From: Tsuneonella rigui | Lineage (GTDB): Bacteria > Pseudomonadota > Alphaproteobacteria > Sphingomonadales > Sphingomonadaceae | NCBI RefSeq assembly: GCF_003958625.1 | Contig: NZ_RSEL01000028.1 | Span: 1 to 64,000 of the forward strand | Direction: 5' to 3' | Length of the DNA stretch: 64,000 nucleotides | Part shown: positions 60,230 to 64,000 of the stretch, in pieces | How positions within the stretch are numbered: position 1 is the first letter of the stretch | Layout: each line of letters starts with the position of its first letter | Notes under the pieces: generated by a model | What the model was told of the DNA's origin: nothing | What the model saw: only the letters and a program-made list of their open reading frames with translations | Database searches by the model: none | Translations under genes and position numbers: made by a program

Positions 60230-63200
60230 ACCAGAATTGCGGCGGCGGGCCGGCCTTGGGCCACAGCGGCGCCAGCGTGTCGCCCGCATAGAGCTTACCG
60301 CCCTGCATAACCGCGTCGATCGCGCGAGCATTGCGGATATCCTCGCGCGGATCGGCGGACAGGATAACGAGGTCGGCAAGCTTGCCCGGCTCGATCGAGC
60401 CTAGGTCTGCTTCGCGCCCAATAGTTTGCGCCCCGTTGATCGTCGCGGCTTCGAGGATTTCCGACGGGGTCCAGCCGCCCATCGCGTAGGCTTCCATCTC
60501 CCAATGCGTGCCCATCCCCGGCACCTCGCCGTGCGCGCCGACCGAGACCAGCCCCCCGGCGCGCTTCACCTTAAGCGCGCTCGCGGCGACCTGCGGGAAG
60601 ACATAGCCCGAAGGATCGCGCCACTCGCGCTGCCAGAACTTCTGGTCGCGGAACCAGGGCGGCACGAAACGGGCGTATTTCGCATCGTCGTGCGGCGTGT
60701 CGCGAGCGATGAAGTAATCCTGCGCCGGGTAACCGCCGTGCGTGATCTGGAGCGTGACGTCGTAGCTCGTCCCGCTCCGCGCGAGCAGCTGCACCACGTC
60801 GTCGTAGAGTACCGGCGGCGGGATCGCGTGCTCGTTGCCCGAGAAGCCGTCGAGGATGTGGGTCAGGTCGAGCTTGGCCGACAGCGCGCCCTCGGTGGTC
60901 GGCTGCAGGCCGATCGCGAGCGCCTGCTGCGCAATCCATTCACGCACCCGCCGGTTGCCGCTGCGGTACATCTTGATGTTCGAGAGGCCGTAATATTCGC
61001 GGTAGCGCCGCAGCACCGCCTCGACCTCGGCGGGTGAGCGGAAATCGTTGAACGCAAACAGAGCGGTGGCGGTCGAAAAGATGCGCGATCCGGTGGTGAG
61101 GCCTGCGTCGATCGCGTCCTGGTAGGCGAGCATGTCGATCGTCAGCGTCGACGGGTCGAACACGGTGGTGACCCCGTAGGCGAGGTTGGCCGCGGGTCCC
61201 CACGCCGCAAAATCGAGCACGTCGCGGCGGATATCGGCGACATGATCATGCACGTCGATCAGGCCGGGGATGATGAACTTGCCGCTTACATCGCGCCGCT
61301 CGGTGCCGGTAGGAACGGTGAGCGTGCCGCGCTGGCCCACGACGACGATCCGATTGCCGTCGATGAGCACGTCGGCATCGGCCAGCGTGCCCTGCGGCCC
61401 CATCGTCAGTACGGTGGCACCGCTCAGCAGGACGCGCCCTTGTGACTGTGCACGCGGCATGGTGACAACGGCTTCGGACCGCGCGACGCCTCCGCCATCG
61501 ACCGCACGGCGGAAGATGGTCGAGCCTAGCGACCAGAAGACAGTCTTGCCGTCAGTGCTCCAGCCAAAGAAGTCCGCGCCGGAATCGCTCAGCTTCTCGG
61601 AGGCGCCCGGACTTGAGAGATAAATCTCGCCCCCGCCCGCCGGAACCGTGACGAAATACAGTTGCTGCGCGATCTGCGCGAGCGCGTGGCGCCCGTCCGG
61701 GCTGACCCGCAGGTCGTCCGCCTGTGCGGGTCCTTCGGCGAAGTACCAGTTGGGACCGGAGACGCCGATCCGCTTGGTTTCTCCCGGCAGTGCGTAGACG
61801 CCGTCGGGACGATTGAGCAGCACCGTGCCGTCGGCGAGGAAGTGCGGCGTTCCGCCCATCCGCCCGCTCGCCAGCACCTTGCCATCGGCCAAGCGCACGA
61901 GCTGCGCATCGCGGAACTGACCGAATTCGACATAGCTCGCGCGGCGGTCCGCGCTGGGTGAGCGGACCACCAGTACACTGCCGTCGGGCGCATAGACAGG
62001 ATGGGTGTAGAAAGCGTCCGCTTGGCTCAACTGCGTCGCGCGGCCCCTTTTCAGATCGGATTCCCACACCTGACCTCCCGCGGGGCCCGTCCAGGTGACG
62101 AACAGCAGCCGTTTGCCGTCCGCCGACCAGCTCGGGTGGAACTGCGGCGCTTCGGTGCGCGCGATCGGCTTCGGCGTGCCACCCGCGACCGGCATCGTGT
62201 ATATTCGGCCGACGGCGGAGAAGGCCACGGTCTGCCCATCGGGCGACAGCGCGGGCGCCTGAATGATACGCGCTTGCACCGGCCCCGTCTCGACCCGCAC
62301 CGGCGCGCGCGTGAGCGGACCGAGTTCGGCCTCGACCGCGGCGGTGAACGCGATGGGCGCAACGGCTCCATCGGCCAGCGTCAGGCGGTGCAGATGTCCG
62401 CCTCTCGAGAACACCAGCGCCTTGTCGTCCGGCGTGAACGCGAAATCCGGGGAGATATCGCTCCAGTACGAGGCCTGCAGCGAGTCCGGATCGAGTTCGG
62501 TCAGATCGCGGTCGCTGCCGGTCGCGAGATCGCGCAGCCGCAGCCAGGTCTCGCCGGTGCGCCGCTCGGCATAGGCGAGCAGCTTGCCGTCGTGCGAGAT
62601 CGACGGTCGGAAGGCGCTCGCCTGAACCTTGCCGAGGCGGATGTCGCCGATCGCCTTGACCAGCGTTTCCGCCTCTGACCCATCGGGGCGGGCGCGAACC
62701 ACGTTCCACACGACCGGCTCTTCGAGATCGAGATCGCCGGTGCGCGCGGCGTAGTAGAGCCAATGCCCGTCACGCGACGCCACCGCGCCGAGTGCCTGAT
62801 GGAGCGCATCATCGGGCCCGCCGGGCCGGTTCGGCAGCACCACGGTCCCCCGCGCATCGCCGGCCGCGTCGAACCGCCACAGCTCATATGCGTTGCGGTC
62901 GGGCCAGTAGCGCGAGACAGTGATCGACTTGCCGTCCGCACTCCACGCCGGGGAAGCGAAGATCGGATCGTCGTCGTAGAGCGACAGCTGCCGCGGGTCC
63001 GAGCCATCGGCGCGCATGACCCACAAGTTCTCCGCACCCGACCGGTCGGACAGGAAGGCGATCCGGCTACCGTCGGGCGAGAAGGTCGGCTGGCTGTCCA
63101 GTGGCAGGCCGTGCGTGATCCGGCGCGCCTCGCCGCCGCTCGTCGGTAGCAGGTAAATATCGCCGAGGATCGCGAACACGAGGGTCTTGCCGTCAGACGA

Positions 63201-63449
63201 GAGATCGGGTTGCAGCCCGGTCGCCTCGTCGACCGTGAAGGCAATCCTTCGTGTTGGCTGGAGCGGCAATACCTGTCCCGGCTTCGCGAGCGGAGTCGGC
63301 GGCAGCCCGGACACGCCCGGCACCGCCTCGGGTTGATCGGACACTTGCGCCGGCGGCGGCGTCTCCAGCGACAGCTCCTGCGCCGCTGCAACGGGTGCAA
63401 AAGCCAGCGCAAGGCCGGCAATTGCCATCGCAATCCGCCGGCCTCGCAT
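60195..63449 (-). CDS. secreted PD40-repeat amidohydrolase
   Basis: A 1084-residue protein with a signal peptide ending PVAAAQ. Residues about 70-660 are TolB/PD40 beta-propeller repeats (LQPDLSSDGKTLVFA, DSQPTFSPDGSRIAFLSDRS, FHPSWSADGKRLLFV). The C-terminal part is an amidohydrolase with metal-binding IPGLIDVHDHV, VSVGAHGEVPGMG and GSIEPGKLADLVIL. The fusion is found in other proteobacteria as a probable secreted peptidase/hydrolase. Substrate unknown. Precedes the siderophore-type receptor in the opposite reading order (downstream of it). Confidence 0.92.
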   Translation of the reverse strand: MRGRRIAMAIAGLALAFAPVAAAQELSLETPPPAQVSDQPEAVPGVSGLPPTPLAKPGQVLPLQPTRRIAFTVDEATGLQPDLSSDGKTLVFAILGDIYLLPTSGGEARRITHGLPLDSQPTFSPDGSRIAFLSDRSGAENLWVMRADGSDPRQLSLYDDDPIFASPAWSADGKSITVSRYWPDRNAYELWRFDAAGDARGTVVLPNRPGGPDDALHQALGAVASRDGHWLYYAARTGDLDLEEPVVWNVVRARPDGSEAETLVKAIGDIRLGKVQASAFRPSISHDGKLLAYAERRTGETWLRLRDLATGSDRDLTELDPDSLQASYWSDISPDFAFTPDDKALVFSRGGHLHRLTLADGAVAPIAFTAAVEAELGPLTRAPVRVETGPVQARIIQAPALSPDGQTVAFSAVGRIYTMPVAGGTPKPIARTEAPQFHPSWSADGKRLLFVTWTGPAGGQVWESDLKRGRATQLSQADAFYTHPVYAPDGSVLVVRSPSADRRASYVEFGQFRDAQLVRLADGKVLASGRMGGTPHFLADGTVLLNRPDGVYALPGETKRIGVSGPNWYFAEGPAQADDLRVSPDGRHALAQIAQQLYFVTVPAGGGEIYLSSPGASEKLSDSGADFFGWSTDGKTVFWSLGSTIFRRAVDGGGVARSEAVVTMPRAQSQGRVLLSGATVLTMGPQGTLADADVLIDGNRIVVVGQRGTLTVPTGTERRDVSGKFIIPGLIDVHDHVADIRRDVLDFAAWGPAANLAYGVTTVFDPSTLTIDMLAYQDAIDAGLTTGSRIFSTATALFAFNDFRSPAEVEAVLRRYREYYGLSNIKMYRSGNRRVREWIAQQALAIGLQPTTEGALSAKLDLTHILDGFSGNEHAIPPPVLYDDVVQLLARSGTSYDVTLQITHGGYPAQDYFIARDTPHDDAKYARFVPPWFRDQKFWQREWRDPSGYVFPQVAASALKVKRAGGLVSVGAHGEVPGMGTHWEMEAYAMGGWTPSEILEAATINGAQTIGREADLGSIEPGKLADLVILSADPREDIRNARAIDAVMQGGKLYAGDTLAPLWPKAGPPPQFWFTTPNSPSAGR

Positions 63450-63479
63450 TGGTATCCTTTCCGTCAGACGTATCCGCGA

Positions 63480-64000
63480 TCAGAACTTATAGGTCGCCGT
63501 CCCGATCACCTGGCGACCCGCCCCGAAGGTGCAGTTGTTGGGCCCGGCGCAGCGCGCGACGTAGCGCTTGTCGAACACATTGGAGCCGTTGATCGCGAAA
63601 CGCCAGTCCGGCAGGTCGTAGTGGACGATCGCGTCGAACAGGGTCGAGCTGTCGCTGGTATAGACCACCGCGTTGAACGGTCCGGGCAAGCTGCCCGCGC
63701 TCTTGCTAACGTAGCGTACGCCGGCGCCGAAGCCGAAGCCGCCGAGACCGCCGCGCTGGAAGGTGTAGTCGGCGAACAGCGACGCCTTGTGCTTGGGCGT
63801 TACCGGCAGCGGCTCACCGATTTCGACCGCGACTTCGCTCTTGGTCACTTCGCTGTCGGTGTAGGCGTAGGACCCGTTGATCGCGAGCTGGTTGCGGATG
63901 CGGGCGACGAACTCGAGCTCGGCCCCCTTTACCTCGACCTCGCCGCTCTGGGTCGCGCCAAGCGGCGGCGCCGTAACCGGTCCGTAGGACGCGCTGGCGA
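63480..64000 (-). CDS. TonB-dependent siderophore receptor, C-terminal part (5' end outside window)
   Basis: About 173 codons of beta-barrel enter from the right edge. The end, DLPDWRFAINGSNVFDKRYV then CAGPNNCTFGAGRQVIGTA and TYKF, is the typical C-terminus of FhuA/FoxA-type siderophore receptors, including the Cys pair and terminal Phe. It lies 30 bases upstream of the amidohydrolase gene on the same strand, so the two may be co-transcribed. Confidence 0.92.
   Translation of the reverse strand, partial: ASASYGPVTAPPLGATQSGEVEVKGAELEFVARIRNQLAINGSYAYTDSEVTKSEVAVEIGEPLPVTPKHKASLFADYTFQRGGLGGFGFGAGVRYVSKSAGSLPGPFNAVVYTSDSSTLFDAIVHYDLPDWRFAINGSNVFDKRYVARCAGPNNCTFGAGRQVIGTATYKF

Overview
The window looks like a chromosomal piece of a Sphingomonadales alphaproteobacterium (Sphingomonas, Novosphingobium, Sphingobium or an erythrobacter). 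The reasons are the high GC content, the infA-maf-RNase-yacG-tRNA-Phe block, six TonB-dependent receptors (two cut by the window edges), and LigB/LigJ/LigK-type aromatic-catabolism proteins. No database search was possible; family calls come from motifs and remembered family sequences.

Layout. 1-4.9 kb: 3' part of a TonB receptor, then the housekeeping block infA, maf, a palindromic intergenic repeat, an RNase E/G-type gene, yacG and tRNA-Phe. 4.9-8.6 kb: a DUF2971 gene, degenerate repeats, and an Lrp regulator divergent from a leucine-dehydrogenase-type gene with a coupled small ACT-like ORF. 8.6-42.9 kb: an apparent genomic island. Its left end has a large serine recombinase plus DUF2924, and its right end has a ParB-methylase plus DUF5681 followed by a cluster of phased short repeats. 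Between them lies about 28 kb of catabolic cargo, visibly less GC-rich than the flanks.

The cargo encodes uptake (two divergent paralogous TonB receptors, an MFS carrier), oxidation of a substituent (P450, ferredoxin, FAD ferredoxin reductase, Zn alcohol dehydrogenase, aldehyde dehydrogenase) and ring dihydroxylation (phthalate-type Rieske oxygenase, phthalate-type ferredoxin, Gfo/Idh/MocA dehydrogenase). It also encodes ring cleavage and lower-pathway enzymes (LigB-type dioxygenase, LigJ-like hydratase, three RraA/LigK-type aldolases, RidA) and a CoA branch (CaiB transferase, acyl-CoA dehydrogenase, enoyl-CoA hydratase, HMG-CoA-lyase-type enzyme, methylmalonate-semialdehyde dehydrogenase). 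One LysR regulator lies inside. I found five related 15-bp T-N11-A palindromes in front of the operons, suggesting a single regulon. The substrate cannot be named from sequence.

42.9-50.0 kb: an alpha-amino-acid-ester-hydrolase-type enzyme, then a BlaI/BlaR1-type operon with a clear double TACA-N2-TGTA operator. The M56 sensor lacks a penicillin-binding domain and instead carries GVTPEY-type repeats that recur in the secreted protein encoded next to it; a TonB receptor ends the operon. 50.2-56.8 kb: an overlapping operon (receiver protein, YaiO/TPR outer-membrane barrel, HEAT-repeat membrane protein, family-2 glycosyltransferase) facing a phosphorelay operon (hybrid kinase, receiver, HPt), probably a regulated exopolysaccharide system. 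56.9-64 kb: DSD1-type PLP enzyme, sugar-lactone oxidase, AraC regulator, a large PD40-amidohydrolase, and the 3' end of a siderophore-type TonB receptor.
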